Below are positions 15,768 to 21,388 of a stretch of 21,388 nucleotides of DNA, piece after piece. Both the position numbers and the translations under genes were made by a program. The stretch is from CAYFJV01 sp964460605 (GTDB taxonomy: Archaea; Nanobdellota; Nanobdellia; Woesearchaeales; GW2011-AR9): assembly GCA_964460605.1 (NCBI GenBank), contig CAYWPT010000014.1:1-21388 (forward strand), written 5' to 3'. Within the stretch, counting starts at the first letter, position 1. Each line of letters opens with the position of its first letter. The notes under the pieces were generated by a model. That model was not told the origin of the DNA and searched no databases. It saw only the letters and a program-made list of their open reading frames with translations.

Positions 15768-16415
15768 GTGACAATATATAATGCTTCATTGGATGATCTA
15801 CCTGAGACAGCTTTAGTAGTAGACAGGCGTCAAGATTTGATGGAGATTGAAGATCCTGCATATAATGTGGTTATGTGGAGAAGGGGAAGAGATTCTGAAA
15901 TGTTAACCTTTGCTGCTAACCTCTCTGCGATAAAAGAATTTGGGCGTGAAACTCTCCCTGGTTTTGAAGTATATGTAGAAAAATTAGAGATGGTTTGGGC
16001 GTCAAGAATTTCTCGTTCTAAAAGAAGAAGGTTTAGAAGAGGGAGAGCAGCTTTTTTAGAAGAACATAGGCAACTTCGCTCAATAATGGAACAGCTACAA
16101 GCTGGGAGAAATAGTAGTACCTTTTCTGTAACAGACTGTGATGTAAGGGGTTATAATTTTCATCAAGATTGTGGTTATAGTTTAAACTGGACCCTTGTTG
16201 GACCACCAGGACTTTGGGTTGAAAATAGGTTTACAGAAAGAATAAATGAAAGATCATATAGGATAGTAAGTGGCTGTTCAGAAATAAGACAATATCCAAA
16301 TAATGTTGTTGCACTTTACAAAGGAGCAGATTTATCTTCATTATTCCCTTTTATACATAGCAGACCTGGGAGAGTTCAAGGTGTGAGAAGAGCGCATACT
16401 CAAATATATCTTTAA
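15768..16415 (+). CDS. DUF1826-like protein
   Basis: A 215-aa protein whose landmarks match, from memory, the bacterial DUF1826 family. These are an N-terminal NVVMWRRGRDSEMLTFA segment, a central FHQDCGYSLNWTLVGPPGLWV segment (H-x-D followed by a G-P-x-x-W turn), and a C-terminal VVALYKGADL...FIHSRPG...RRAHTQIYL segment. H-x-D plus a distal His followed by Arg resembles the metal site of a cupin or 2-oxoglutarate/Fe(II) oxygenase fold, but the reaction is unknown. In bacteria, as I recall, DUF1826 genes often sit with zinc-homeostasis genes; none are seen here. A basic patch (SRSKRRRFRRGR) is unusual. GTG is taken as start because of TATA spacing. Isolated position and taxonomic distribution suggest transfer. 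Confidence 0.6.
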   Translation: MTIYNASLDDLPETALVVDRRQDLMEIEDPAYNVVMWRRGRDSEMLTFAANLSAIKEFGRETLPGFEVYVEKLEMVWASRISRSKRRRFRRGRAAFLEEHRQLRSIMEQLQAGRNSSTFSVTDCDVRGYNFHQDCGYSLNWTLVGPPGLWVENRFTERINERSYRIVSGCSEIRQYPNNVVALYKGADLSSLFPFIHSRPGRVQGVRRAHTQIYL

Positions 16416-16419
16416 ATAT

Positions 16420-16435
16420 TAATTTCTAGAAATTA
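16420..16435. repeat. 16-bp perfect palindrome between convergent genes
   Basis: TAATTTCTAGAAATTA is self-complementary and lies between the stop of the DUF1826-like gene and the stop of the minus-strand endonuclease gene. It may help end transcription on both strands or be a protein-binding site; AT-rich palindromes of this size can also arise by chance. Confidence 0.5.
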
Positions 16436-16460
16436 TTAAGAAATGGTGGGGCTACAGGGA

Positions 16461-17213
16461 TTATCTAATCCAAGTAAGAATAATCTTTTCTAATTTTTTC
16501 TGTTTTTCTTCAGTATCAAAACCAATAAGTTCAAAATATTTTTTAACACTATCTTTTCTTTTAATTTTTAACCTGACCTCTTGTGTTATTTTTTTATCCT
16601 TTCTTATGTTCTTTCCACCTAAAAATATGTTGTTTGTGTCAATATCATAATATCCTTTTAACTTTTCTCTAATCTCTTCAAAAAATATAATACCACTATT
16701 AATTATTGAGATCTCTTTTGACATCCTCAGTTCAATTGCTTTACTAGAAACATCTACATTGCCTTCACAGTCAAAGAGCCTCTTTACAAACGATCCAAAT
16801 AGTTCTTTATCTTCAAGAATCCAACTAGGTACTGAGAATTTCTTCATAACCTTTGCACCTTGTGGAACTCCACATAAAGATAAAGCTCTACCTAATTGTT
16901 TTGAATTTAATCCTAAATTGTATGTTTTTCCAAATTTGTTTGTATTGCATGGTCTGATTTTCCCTTTTATTCCAAATTGTGAATAAATTGTGTTTGAGAA
17001 CCGATTTAATTCTTTAATAGAAGAAGAAGTATAATCCATTCTCCACATTGGTGGTTTTTGAGCATGTCCATCTCCAATTAAATCAGCTACAATCCCTGCA
17101 AGTATTTTATTTCTCTTAATTGGAAACCATGAAAAATATTTTGCTAATGCTTTAATCCCTGCTTCTCTAGATTTATACGTTTTTAATACATCTTCATATG
17201 TAATTAGAACCAT
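16461..17213 (-). CDS. free-standing LAGLIDADG homing endonuclease
   Basis: A 250-aa protein with two LAGLIDADG motifs: LAGIVADLIGDG (acidic D48) and FVKRLFDCEG (acidic E150), of the DOD/intein-type endonuclease class. There is no HTH tail and no intein splicing residues, so it is a stand-alone endonuclease. The gene lies directly downstream of tRNA-Phe on the same strand, and its upstream region carries the same 12-bp core found ahead of the other LAGLIDADG gene, at practically the same distance from the ATG (38 against 39 nt). There is no ribosome-binding site before the ATG. The two endonucleases are only distantly similar, so they are not a recent duplication. Confidence 0.85.
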   Translation of the reverse strand: MVLITYEDVLKTYKSREAGIKALAKYFSWFPIKRNKILAGIVADLIGDGHAQKPPMWRMDYTSSSIKELNRFSNTIYSQFGIKGKIRPCNTNKFGKTYNLGLNSKQLGRALSLCGVPQGAKVMKKFSVPSWILEDKELFGSFVKRLFDCEGNVDVSSKAIELRMSKEISIINSGIIFFEEIREKLKGYYDIDTNNIFLGGKNIRKDKKITQEVRLKIKRKDSVKKYFELIGFDTEEKQKKLEKIILTWIR

Positions 17214-17251
17214 TTAATTTTGTTAACTTTTTACTTTAAGAACTATCTGTA

Positions 17252-17278
17252 TACTTGACCAGTGGGTATGTGGTAAAA
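17252..17278 (-). repeat. shared element upstream of LAGLIDADG gene 2
   Basis: On the minus strand the core ACTGGTCAAGTA (17263 down to 17252) matches 2939-2950 exactly. The start of the element overlaps the T-run that follows tRNA-Phe, so the TTTTAC part may simply be a terminator. Confidence 0.6.
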
Positions 17279-17280
17279 AG

Positions 17281-17354
17281 TGGGATTAGAGGGATTTGAA
17301 CCCTCAACACCTAGATCTTCAGTCTAGTGCTCTACCAGATTGAGCTATAATCCC
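17281..17354 (-). tRNA. tRNA-Phe (GAA)
   Basis: A 74-nt cloverleaf including discriminator A. The acceptor stem is GGGATTA/TAATCCC, the D-arm GCTC/GAGC, the anticodon stem CTAGA/TCTAG with loop CTGAAGA (anticodon GAA, G37), the variable loop GTGTT, and the T-arm GAGGG/CCCTC with TTCAAAT. All stems pair fully. CCA is not encoded. There is no intron. A T5 tract follows two bases after the discriminator and serves as terminator. Confidence 0.96.
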
Positions 17355-17380
17355 ATGTGTTTGCTAAGTTTTGATTTTAC

Positions 17381-17390
17381 CTATATAAGC
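17381..17390 (-). promoter_or_regulatory. TATA box of tRNA-Phe
   Basis: On the minus strand GCTTATATAG lies 27-36 bp upstream of the tRNA 5' end, so transcription begins just a few bases before the mature end. A T-rich stretch just upstream (about 17393-17413 on the minus strand) can terminate the ribosomal protein operon first. Confidence 0.6.
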
Positions 17391-17428
17391 ATTATGGTAA
17401 ATTAAAATAAAATAGAAATTAAGAAGAA

Positions 17429-17683
17429 CTATTCTTCTTTCTTTTCTTCTGACTTCTCTTCAGCTTTAACTTCTTTCTGATCGAATTCAGTGTAAGCAGT
17501 TTTACCACAAGTTTTTCTACCTTTATGGTTAGCTAAGAAATCTCCTGGAGACTTTGGAGAAAATTTATTCTTTCGAACTAATGTATCCCCTTGAACTTCA
17601 TATAATTGGTACATTTTTCTGGTCTTCTTTGGAGCAGCTTCTTTAGCTCCTTTTTTTCCTTTGTTATCTTTTGGTTTTGCCAT
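17429..17683 (-). CDS. rps27ae: 30S ribosomal protein S27ae, zinc-ligand-poor form
   Basis: A small ribosomal subunit protein (84 aa). The core MYQLYEVQGDTLVRKNKF...GDFLANHKGRKTCG-x-x-A-YTEF is diagnostic. In the usual family the core holds four zinc cysteines (C-P-x-C-G ... C-G-x-C-G); here these positions read S42, S45, C59 and T62, with one residue also deleted in the first knuckle. Only one ligand remains, so zinc cannot be bound in the normal way. There are a Lys/Ala-rich N-terminal extension (1-22) and a Glu/Lys tail (70-84). An AGGT ribosome-binding site overlaps the S24e stop codon, so translation is coupled. Last protein gene of the rpo7 operon. Confidence 0.88.
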   Translation of the reverse strand: MAKPKDNKGKKGAKEAAPKKTRKMYQLYEVQGDTLVRKNKFSPKSPGDFLANHKGRKTCGKTAYTEFDQKEVKAEEKSEEKKEE

Positions 17684-17694
17684 TTTATAATTAC

Positions 17695-18168
17695 CTATTG
17701 CGCAGCAGGAGTAGCTTCTTCAGCTTTTTCTTCCTCTACTTTTTCTTCTTTCTTTTCTTCAACTGCAGGAGCAGGTTCTTCTGCTTTTACTTCTTCAACT
17801 GGAGCTTCTTTTGCAGCCTCAGCGGCAGCCTTTTCTTCCTCTGCTTTTTTAGCAGCTTCTTCTTTAGCCTTCTTAGCTTCTTCAGCTGCTTTCTCTGCAA
17901 CTTTTTTCATATGTTTAGTGTCTTTCTCAACCTTAGTTTTATCTTCAGCACTTCTATATACAACAGCTTTAAAGTTTGCAGTTTTTTGTGAGAATGTAGT
18001 TAAGATTTGTTTAACAACAACTAAACTAATGTCCAATTTAACTTCTTTAGCTAAAGCTTCAGCTAATTGAACATTACTTGGAGTTACTGCATTAAATTCA
18101 ATACTTCCTTCTAATTCAAATCTGTGTAATAATTCGTTTTTATCTTTCTTTGTAATTGTAACTTTCAT
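17695..18168 (-). CDS. rps24e: 30S ribosomal protein S24e with long Ala/Glu/Lys tail
   Basis: A small-subunit ribosomal protein. Residues 1 to about 88 carry the S24e fold (KVTITKKDKNELLHRFELEGSIEF, TPSNVQLAEALAKEVKLDISLVVVKQI, FKAVVYRSAED). About 70 further residues (89-157) are a low-complexity Ala/Glu/Lys stretch predicted to be helical then disordered; archaeal S24e is normally about 100 aa without it. GAGGAT immediately after the Spt4 stop is the ribosome-binding site. Located between Spt4 and S27ae, the common archaeal order. Confidence 0.87.
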   Translation of the reverse strand: MKVTITKKDKNELLHRFELEGSIEFNAVTPSNVQLAEALAKEVKLDISLVVVKQILTTFSQKTANFKAVVYRSAEDKTKVEKDTKHMKKVAEKAAEEAKKAKEEAAKKAEEEKAAAEAAKEAPVEEVKAEEPAPAVEEKKEEKVEEEKAEEATPAAQ

Positions 18169-18176
18169 TTTATCCT

Positions 18177-18365
18177 CTATTTAACTTTGATTGCGTATTC
18201 GCCTTTAGCTTTCACACCAATTTCTTGTGCAATGTGTGATTTTTCAACATTCTTAACATATAATCTTCCTTGCCAATTATCAGAAAAATTACTAATATCG
18301 CAAGTCGGACATTTGTCTCCTTCAACAAACATTTTACATCGTTTACATGCTTTTTTCTTTGCCAT
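18177..18365 (-). CDS. spt4: transcription elongation factor Spt4 (RpoE2)
   Basis: A 62-aa zinc-ribbon protein that pairs with Spt5 on RNA polymerase and supports processive elongation. Zinc ligands are C7, C10, C19 and C22 (CKRC, CPTC); the family motif D-x-W-x-G-R-(L/V) appears as DNWQGRLYV, followed by I-A-x-E-I and the C-terminal GEYAIKV. It starts one base after the Rpo7 stop, the usual tight rpo7-spt4 pairing. Confidence 0.95.
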   Translation of the reverse strand: MAKKKACKRCKMFVEGDKCPTCDISNFSDNWQGRLYVKNVEKSHIAQEIGVKAKGEYAIKVK

Positions 18366-18366
18366 A

Positions 18367-18927
18367 TTATTCTTCCTCCTTCTTAGCGGATTTTTTATCT
18401 TGTTCTTGTAACCACTCTAATTTTCCTAATCCTTCTTGTCTCATAGTAAGGCCAATTTTAGGATTGTTCAAATCTTTGTAACTTACAGCAATAATTCTTG
18501 CTTTACAGTTGTCTCCAACTTTTAGAGTTTGAGATGTTTTCTTACCTTGTAACACTTTTTCTTTGCTAAAGCCTACAAAGTCATCCATGCTCTGTGAAAT
18601 GTGAACCATACCCTCACTTCCTCCTAAATCAATAAATGCACCGAAGTCAGTTATATCTTTAATTTTCCCGTAAACTAATTCGTTTAATACAGGTTTAAAG
18701 GTTAATAAGTCAAATTCTGTTTCATAAAACCCAGCTCCATCACCTGGAACAATGGTTCCTTCTTTGATGTTGTGGATTTTTGTAACGTTGATAACAAAAC
18801 CTAATTTTTTGCTAACATAATTTTCGTATGTATCCCTAATATTTGCTAATACTGCCTCTTCTTTAGGCTTATCAAACATACTAGGTGGTACTCTAATAAA
18901 GTCTTTAACTCTTAATGTGTAAAACAT
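18367..18927 (-). CDS. rpo7: DNA-directed RNA polymerase subunit Rpo7 (RpoE')
   Basis: A stalk subunit of archaeal RNA polymerase that works with Rpo4 in open-complex formation and RNA binding. The 186-aa protein has an N-terminal tip domain (MFYTLRVKDFIRVPPSMF, then VINVTKIHNIKEGTIVPGDGAGFYETEFDLLTFKP) and a C-terminal S1 RNA-binding domain (LVYGKIKDITDFGAFIDLGGSEGMVHISQ to IGLTMRQEGLG), ending in a charged tail. A full-strength ribosome-binding site, GAGGTGAT (18943-18936), lies 8 nt before the ATG. The leader of about 150 nt contains a short ORF and alternative hairpins. First gene of the rpo7-spt4-S24e-S27ae operon. Confidence 0.95.
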   Translation of the reverse strand: MFYTLRVKDFIRVPPSMFDKPKEEAVLANIRDTYENYVSKKLGFVINVTKIHNIKEGTIVPGDGAGFYETEFDLLTFKPVLNELVYGKIKDITDFGAFIDLGGSEGMVHISQSMDDFVGFSKEKVLQGKKTSQTLKVGDNCKARIIAVSYKDLNNPKIGLTMRQEGLGKLEWLQEQDKKSAKKEEE

Positions 18928-18928
18928 A

Positions 18929-18991
18929 CTAAAAAATCACCTCGTGGATTTTTGGTATGCCCAAAAATTTTCTTAAAATTTTTCCTTGCAT
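18929..18991 (-). CDS. 20-codon leader ORF upstream of rpo7
   Basis: ATG at 18991 opens a frame of 20 codons (MQGKILRKFL then GIPKIHEVIF) ending in TAG one base before the rpo7 ATG. GGAGG at 19006-19002 precedes its ATG by 10 nt. An in-frame TGA closes the frame upstream, so it is not the tail of a longer gene. The rpo7 ribosome-binding site is read as codons of this ORF (GAG GTG ATT), so a ribosome on the leader would cover it. Whether it is translated is unknown. A four-codon ORF (ATG AAT TTG CTT TAA) lies just upstream. Confidence 0.4.
   Translation of the reverse strand: MQGKILRKFLGIPKIHEVIF
18932..18983 (-). promoter_or_regulatory. candidate switching hairpins in the rpo7 leader
   Basis: On the minus strand four segments can pair alternately. 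Hairpin 1:2 is AAAAATTTT (18983-18975) with AAAATTTTT (18971-18963), loop AAG. Hairpin 2:3 is ATTTTTGG (18968-18961) with CCAAAAAT (18955-18948), loop GCATA. Hairpin 3:4 is AAAAATC (18953-18947) with GATTTTT (18938-18932), loop CACGAGGT, which holds most of the rpo7 ribosome-binding site. Segments 2 and 3 are each shared, so neighbouring hairpins exclude each other. All lie inside the leader ORF. The pairs are mostly A-U and weak. Confidence 0.4.
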
Positions 18992-19100
18992 TTTCTTTTT
19001 TCCTCCTACTTTAAAGCAAATTCATCGCTTTTGGACCTTTTTGATAAGAGTTCAGCCCAAACTCTACAGCATAATACTGTTTAAAGCTAATCTGAGAAGT

Positions 19101-19769
19101 CTATTTATAAAGGTTTCGAGCTTTTTGGGCTTGTTTAACACCTAATTTACTCAATTTTCTACTCACAGTCTCTGCACGTAAACCAACCTTCAAAGCCAAA
19201 TCTTTAACTTTACCACCAACTGATTCTAAATGGTGTTTCAAATACTCTTCTTCAAAATGTGCTTCAGCTTCTTTCCAACTCATCTCTTGGTGAGGTAACT
19301 CTTTTGCAATAGTCTTACTCAATCGAGGCAATTCTTTATACATACTCTCAATTTTTTCATCTTGTAAAAGTGAAGCATATTGACCTATTGCTTCTTTAAT
19401 ACTATTGCTTACTGTACTTTCTTCAATTTCAATCTGTTCTTTTTTCAATTCAGCTCTATCAAGATCAATACCCAAATCATGAATTGCTCTATGAATACTA
19501 CGCCTATCAATACCTAAGAACAAAGCAACCTTAGAAATATTCCCTTTATGCTTTTGTAATTCCCTCTCAAACAATTTTTTCTTAAAATCAATCTTAGCTT
19601 CAGAGAAGGACAAATCAAAATTAATTAAAGTATCAACAGGATGATGCAAAAGTTTGTCAGTAATATCTTCTTCAATTTTATGGATAACAACTCCCCAAGA
19701 TTTTTGCATACTTTCTTCAATTAAAGGGATTACTTTCTTTTTCAAGACTTCTTCAAGATTTTCACTCAT
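19101..19769 (-). CDS. DNA-binding protein with two Fis-type HTH domains
   Basis: A 222-aa protein with two separate segments that each match the Fis/NtrC C-terminal helix-turn-helix pattern. HTH1 is about 61-102 (FERELQKHKGNISKVALFLG, then IDRRSIHRAIHDLGI). HTH2 is about 169-212 (FEEEYLKHHLESVGGKVKDL, then ALKVGLRAETVSRKLSKLGV). N-terminal residues 1-58 are a helical domain of unknown type, and about 105-165 is a charged helical linker. There is no AAA+ or receiver domain, so it is not an NtrC-type activator. Fis-type HTHs are mainly bacterial. It starts one base after the upstream membrane protein's stop, third in the DHH operon, and its end overlaps the rpo7 promoter. Likely a chromatin-like or regulatory protein binding two half-sites. 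Confidence 0.7.
   Translation of the reverse strand: MSENLEEVLKKKVIPLIEESMQKSWGVVIHKIEEDITDKLLHHPVDTLINFDLSFSEAKIDFKKKLFERELQKHKGNISKVALFLGIDRRSIHRAIHDLGIDLDRAELKKEQIEIEESTVSNSIKEAIGQYASLLQDEKIESMYKELPRLSKTIAKELPHQEMSWKEAEAHFEEEYLKHHLESVGGKVKDLALKVGLRAETVSRKLSKLGVKQAQKARNLYK
19104..19111 (-). promoter_or_regulatory. TATA box of the rpo7 operon
   Basis: On the minus strand TTTATAAA lies at the 3' end of the Fis-type HTH gene, abutting its TAG stop. The predicted start is near 19080, giving a leader of about 150 nt, long for this window. Within it, AGAGTT/AACTCT (19047-19065) can form another 6-bp hairpin. Confidence 0.55.
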
Positions 19770-19770
19770 C

Positions 19771-20232
19771 TTAAACGTTCACCCTTCTTTTTTTCACTTT
19801 CTTTTTTCTTTCTTCTTTTCTAGTTTGATATTCGATATAAGATAAATGTAAAAGTGTACCTACAGGAACACCATATAAGAAGATTAAACTTACCAAAATT
19901 TCAGATTCTTCTTTTTGCATTCCATTGTAGAATAAAATAAAATAAACCCCTAAAAAGAACAGATAATACAATAAATCAAGTTTTGTTAATTCATAATGGG
20001 CAACTAACTCTAAATATAATATTACTATTGAGACTACTAAAAACATTGCTCCAAGAAAATACAGTGATTTCATTAAAAATAAAACACCAGCAGCAATAAA
20101 GAATAAAAGCATGATCATTCTTTTAGCTAAATGAAAATATTCTCTCCCGTATTCTAATTCTTCAAAAGCAACATAAGATAAAATTAAACCAACTATTAAT
20201 CCAATAAATATTGCAGCTAATAAAAAAATCAT
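19771..20232 (-). CDS. membrane protein of unknown function (153 aa)
   Basis: About five hydrophobic segments: residues 2-21, 38-53, 56-76, 85-104 and 112-130. A strongly basic cytoplasmic tail follows (RKEERKKKVKKRR). ATG overlaps the end of the DHH gene by four bases (ATGA), so the two are translationally coupled. I do not recognise the family; the link to a DHH phosphoesterase and a Fis-type regulator is from gene order only. Confidence 0.7.
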   Translation of the reverse strand: MIFLLAAIFIGLIVGLILSYVAFEELEYGREYFHLAKRMIMLLFFIAAGVLFLMKSLYFLGAMFLVVSIVILYLELVAHYELTKLDLLYYLFFLGVYFILFYNGMQKEESEILVSLIFLYGVPVGTLLHLSYIEYQTRKEERKKKVKKRRVNV

Positions 20233-21284
20233 ATTACTCCCGCCTCTTTTAATTCCAGTTTAAAATTTTCTAAGAATAATTTCCAATCATCTTCATTGAT
20301 TACAGCACCACAAGCTTGAGGATGTCCTCCACCACGACCATCAACAGTTCCTAAAGCTAATTTTAATGGAATAGAAAGATCTTTCCCAGGTGCGCAACGC
20401 AAACTAATTTTCATTTTGTGGTCATGGTTTCTTGCAATCATAATTACTTTTTCTGGATTGAGTGAGGTTAATTCATTTGCTAAATTTGCAGTATAAGAAT
20501 ATTTACTATTTGGATACTGGAATAATAAAATACCACCTTCGGATTTCTGCTTTTTAGCCAAATCAATTGTTTTTTTGTATTCTCTGTTAACTTTATCAAA
20601 CTTTTTCCAAACATATTTCCCAGCTGGAGTAGATTGATTGAGAATTTCATAAGGTGATTTTACTTTTCTTAAAGCAGAGATATTTTTTCTTACATCTTCT
20701 GAACTTAAACCTTTTTGAATGAAGAAGAAACATTTTACGAGTTCTCCAATTGGGCTTTCAAACAAAGCTTCATGCTTTGAAGCTCCTTTTTTCATTAAAT
20801 CGGGATATAATTCTTGAAATCTGTCTGCAAAATCAGGCATATAATGGTCAGCTAGACAACCAATCATGGCAACCCAAATATCTTCTTCTTTTCCAGTAAA
20901 CTCCCAAACTAATCTTGTGGTTGGGATATAGGCTTTTTCATCTTGTTTTCTTGGATTAAAATAATGTACATTTGTTCTCTCTTTTACTGGATGATGATCA
21001 ATCCAATAGACGGGTACTTTTACTGCATCTAAAAAATCTTGTTGAACAACAGCAATATCGAGAACAAAAATAGAATCATAATGATAATCTCTTATGTATT
21101 TCATAAAATTTGCATCTAGAAAATGTGCACTTCTCAAGGTTAAACTTCGCCCTTCACCAATAAATTTGTTAAGTAGTAAATAAGCTCCTAAACCATCCCC
21201 GTCACTGTCGTGAATGAGCAATGGATTTTGAATATCTTTAAGTTTCTTTTTCAAAAAAGTAATTTCTTTTTTCGGTAAAATCAT
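20229..21284 (-). CDS. DHH-DHHA1 family phosphoesterase (RecJ-like)
   Basis: A manganese-dependent phosphoesterase of the DHH superfamily, which includes single-strand nucleases (RecJ, archaeal GAN/HAN) and nanoRNases. In the 351-aa protein, motif I is HDSDGDG (25-31), motif II is D76 in VLDIAV, motif III is DHH at 96-98, motif IV is D146-H147 in GCLADH, and the DHHA1 nucleic-acid motif is GGGH at 318-321. All metal ligands seem intact. A RecJ-like role in repair or RNA-end processing fits the family; the exact substrate cannot be read from sequence. The start lies 23 bp downstream of an AT-rich TATA element shared with a divergent gene, so the mRNA is probably leaderless. Confidence 0.87.
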   Translation of the reverse strand: MILPKKEITFLKKKLKDIQNPLLIHDSDGDGLGAYLLLNKFIGEGRSLTLRSAHFLDANFMKYIRDYHYDSIFVLDIAVVQQDFLDAVKVPVYWIDHHPVKERTNVHYFNPRKQDEKAYIPTTRLVWEFTGKEEDIWVAMIGCLADHYMPDFADRFQELYPDLMKKGASKHEALFESPIGELVKCFFFIQKGLSSEDVRKNISALRKVKSPYEILNQSTPAGKYVWKKFDKVNREYKKTIDLAKKQKSEGGILLFQYPNSKYSYTANLANELTSLNPEKVIMIARNHDHKMKISLRCAPGKDLSIPLKLALGTVDGRGGGHPQACGAVINEDDWKLFLENFKLELKEAGVI

Positions 21285-21306
21285 ACAGATGATGAAAACG
21301 TCTCAG

Positions 21307-21316
21307 TATATTTAAA
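21307..21316. promoter_or_regulatory. shared bidirectional TATA element
   Basis: TATATTTAAA reads as TTTAAATATA on the other strand. It ends 22 bp before the minus-strand DHH start (21284) and 21 bp before a plus-strand ATG (21338), the spacing for leaderless transcription in both directions. Confidence 0.45.
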
Positions 21317-21337
21317 TGTTATTCAATCAATACTTTT

Positions 21338-21388
21338 ATGGAGAGGCGCCCAATTGAACACTGCGGATTGATTTTTTCTTGAAGTCCG
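21338..21388 (+). CDS. possible start of a divergent gene, perhaps class II glutamine amidotransferase (partial, TGA-interrupted)
   Basis: The frame from ATG 21338 reads MERRPIEHCGLIFS and then meets TGA at 21380-21382, six bases before the window ends. The short propeptide followed by CGLI resembles the processed N-terminal cysteine of PurF-type glutamine amidotransferases (for example x-CG-V/I-x-G). TATA spacing supports the start. The stop could be a frameshift in the adjacent T6 run (one T fewer gives CGLIFLEV), a real nonsense change, or a sign that this is not a gene. Too little sequence to decide. Confidence 0.25.

Noticed and set aside
17606..18070. 154-aa Ser/Phe/Ala-rich frame on the plus strand
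   Set aside because: It is the reverse reading of the low-complexity S24e tail and has no promoter or ribosome-binding site.
1..21388. CRISPR array or insertion sequence
   Set aside because: No regularly spaced direct repeats and no transposase-like frame were seen; the only mobile-type genes are the two endonucleases.

Overview
The window looks like a piece of an AT-rich archaeal chromosome from a small-genome lineage, most likely DPANN of the Woesearchaeota/Pacearchaeota kind. This is inferred, with no marker phylogeny. Evidence for Archaea: Rpo7, Spt4, S24e and S27ae genes in the usual archaeal order, archease, a family 4 uracil-DNA glycosylase, a TadA/FlaI-type secretion ATPase with a double-domain TadC/FlaJ protein, TATA boxes about 22-27 bp ahead of start codons, and Shine-Dalgarno sites of the GAGGTGAT type inside operons. 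The AlaRS is a short bacterial-like form, of a type I associate with CPR bacteria and DPANN archaea.

Layout, left to right. A 41-residue zinc-ribbon gene with its own promoter and T-run terminator (89-214). A class II ribonucleotide reductase nrdJ (380-2917). A free-standing LAGLIDADG endonuclease gene (2990-3865) sits between nrdJ and a family 4 UDG gene, whose start it overlaps; a two-helix membrane peptide follows. A tight three-gene operon (4744-7305) holds short AlaRS, archease and a shrunken UDG-4 relative that keeps only the Fe-S cysteines. A likely type IV pilus-like or secretion locus (7385-14877) holds three tandem related membrane proteins, two coiled-coil proteins, the ATPase and the membrane platform; no pilin or prepilin peptidase is visible. 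An accessory stretch (14974-17263) holds a lipoprotein-like gene broken by one in-frame TGA, a DUF1826-like gene and a second LAGLIDADG gene beside tRNA-Phe.

The right part is mostly on the minus strand. The information-processing operon rpo7-spt4-S24e-S27ae is followed by tRNA-Phe(GAA). Its roughly 150-nt leader contains a 20-codon ORF with its own Shine-Dalgarno and four segments that can pair as 1:2, 2:3 or 3:4, an attenuator-like layout. Upstream of it is a DHH phosphoesterase / membrane protein / tandem Fis-type HTH operon. It starts from an AT-rich element that also seems to serve a divergent gene at the window edge.

Best candidates for something new: the attenuator-like leader of the rpo7 operon; the two homing-endonuclease genes sharing a sequence at the same distance from their start codons; the catalytically stripped UDG-4 relative in the AlaRS-archease operon; the archaeal protein with two Fis-type HTH domains; and the pilus-like locus. 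Everything rests on reading the sequence; no database search or folding program was run.
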